Origin: Rothia endophytica
Lineage (GTDB): Bacteria; Actinomycetota; Actinomycetes; Actinomycetales; Micrococcaceae
Direction: 5' to 3'
Assembly: GCF_928381505.1 (NCBI RefSeq)
Contig: NZ_CAKMSJ010000001.1
Location: 248,001-312,000 of the forward strand
DNA length: 64,000 nt
Part shown: positions 63,377-64,000 of the stretch, in pieces
How the letters are laid out: the number at the start of each line of letters is the position of its first letter
How positions within the stretch are numbered: position 1 is the stretch's first letter
Position numbers and translations under genes: made by a program
The notes under the pieces: model-generated
The model's database searches: none
What the model was told of the DNA's origin: nothing
The model's input: the letters and a program-made list of their open reading frames with translations, nothing else

Positions 63377-64000
63377 CTAGCACTCGACGACGTTGACCGC
63401 CAGACCGCCCATGGAGGTTTCCTTGTAGCGGTGGGACATATCCTCACCGGTTTGCCGCATCGTCGCAATGACTTGGTCCAGAGAAACGCGGTGGTGGCCA
63501 TCGCCGCGCAGTGCCATTTTGGCGGCGGTAACAGCGTTGGAGGCTGCCATGGCGTTGCGTTCGATGCATGGGATCTGTACCAGGCCGCCGACGGGGTCGC
63601 AGGTGAGGCCGAGGTTGTGTTCCATGGCGATTTCTGCTGCGTTTTCGATTTGTTCATTGGTGCCGCCCATCACCTGGGCGAGCCCGGCAGCAGCCATGGA
63701 TGAGGCGGTGCCTACTTCGCCTTGGCAGCCGACTTCTGCGCCTGAGATGGAGGCGCGTTTTTTGTAGAGGGCTCCGATGGAGGAGGCGGCGAGGAAGAAG
63801 TCCACGACGGCGTCGTCGATGACCTGTTGACCGCGGTGGCGGATGGCGGGTAGGTAGTTGAGGGCGTAGTGCAGGACGGCGGGGATGATGCCGGATGCGC
63901 CGTTGGTCGGTGCGGTGACGATGCGCCCGCCAAAAGCGTTTTCTTCGTTGACGGCTAGGGCTATGAGGTTGACCCAGTCGATGGCGAATTCTGGTGATTT
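63377..64000 (-). CDS. sdaA: L-serine dehydratase, C-terminal part
   Basis: The frame is open from the window edge to the stop at 63377 (208 codons), so the 5' end is missing. It matches the alpha/catalytic domain of iron-sulfur L-serine ammonia-lyase, which makes pyruvate and ammonia from serine. Visible signatures are [54 protein letters not shown] and [12 protein letters not shown]. The cysteines in [14 protein letters not shown] and IPCIERN are the expected 4Fe-4S ligands. Whether the beta domain is fused cannot be seen here. Structured element B follows. Confidence 0.93.
   Translation of the reverse strand, partial: KSPEFAIDWVNLIALAVNEENAFGGRIVTAPTNGASGIIPAVLHYALNYLPAIRHRGQQVIDDAVVDFFLAASSIGALYKKRASISGAEVGCQGEVGTASSMAAAGLAQVMGGTNEQIENAAEIAMEHNLGLTCDPVGGLVQIPCIERNAMAASNAVTAAKMALRGDGHHRVSLDQVIATMRQTGEDMSHRYKETSMGGLAVNVVEC

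Overview
The window is a slice of an actinobacterial chromosome, most likely a Micrococcaceae member close to Rothia. The evidence is a mycothiol glycosyltransferase (mshA), a ribosomal protein L17 with a C-terminal Ala-rich tail and sunset-type domain, Arg/Gly-rich tails on S3 and S5, the actinobacterial order of the str, S10 and spc clusters, PTS mannitol genes, and a mid-50s % G+C impression by eye. Genus-level placement is inference.

Layout. 1-429: end of a carboxylate-amine ligase. 600-2755: an AT-richer accessory island with a secreted nuclease-like protein, a translationally coupled small protein, and a damaged insertion sequence containing a 36-nt homopolymer. 2841-7066 (minus): alr-tsaE-tsaB-rimI-tsaD, covering alanine racemase and the t6A tRNA-modification genes. 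7364-11037 (plus): mshA, an mshA-linked phosphatase-like gene, and a polyprenyl-phosphate sugar transferase. 11095-14464 (minus): nnrD, acpS, glmS. 14650-16935 (plus): coaA, a VanY-type lipoprotein, mscL. 17281-23147 (minus): mtlD-mtlA, glmM, ppk2. 23328-25568: rplM-rpsI and truA. 25683-29108: infA-rpmJ-rpsM-rpsK-rpoA-rplQ behind a strong promoter. 29320-33371: secY-adk-map and rlmN. 33637-43352: the spc and S10 ribosomal clusters, separated by a 444-bp non-coding gap. 43804-46977 (plus): a giant polytopic membrane protein. 47159-51577: rpsL-rpsG-fusA-tuf. 52201-54282: a secreted neutral ceramidase. 54497-55384 (plus): a quinate/shikimate dehydrogenase. 55475-62941: rpoB-rpoC. 63377-64000: the 3' part of L-serine dehydratase.

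Most of the window is core information processing (translation, transcription, tRNA modification) together with cell-wall precursor supply: alr, glmS and glmM feed D-Ala and UDP-GlcNAc. Many adjacent genes overlap as ATGA or TAATG, so translational coupling is common.

The observations most worth following are: (1) rpsL carries Arg43 and Met88, both classical streptomycin-resistance positions, and Arg43 is encoded by the only AGG in the gene; (2) three intergenic copies (7.2, 52.1 and 63.3 kb) of a structured element share a core but have different, internally complementary stems and an embedded tandem G-A step, which looks like an undescribed structured RNA or hairpin DNA family; (3) a secreted effector/small-protein pair; (4) a phosphatase-like gene beside mshA that is a candidate for the unassigned mycothiol phosphatase step; (5) a secreted ceramidase; and (6) a 36-nt poly-C tract that may be a sequencing artefact.
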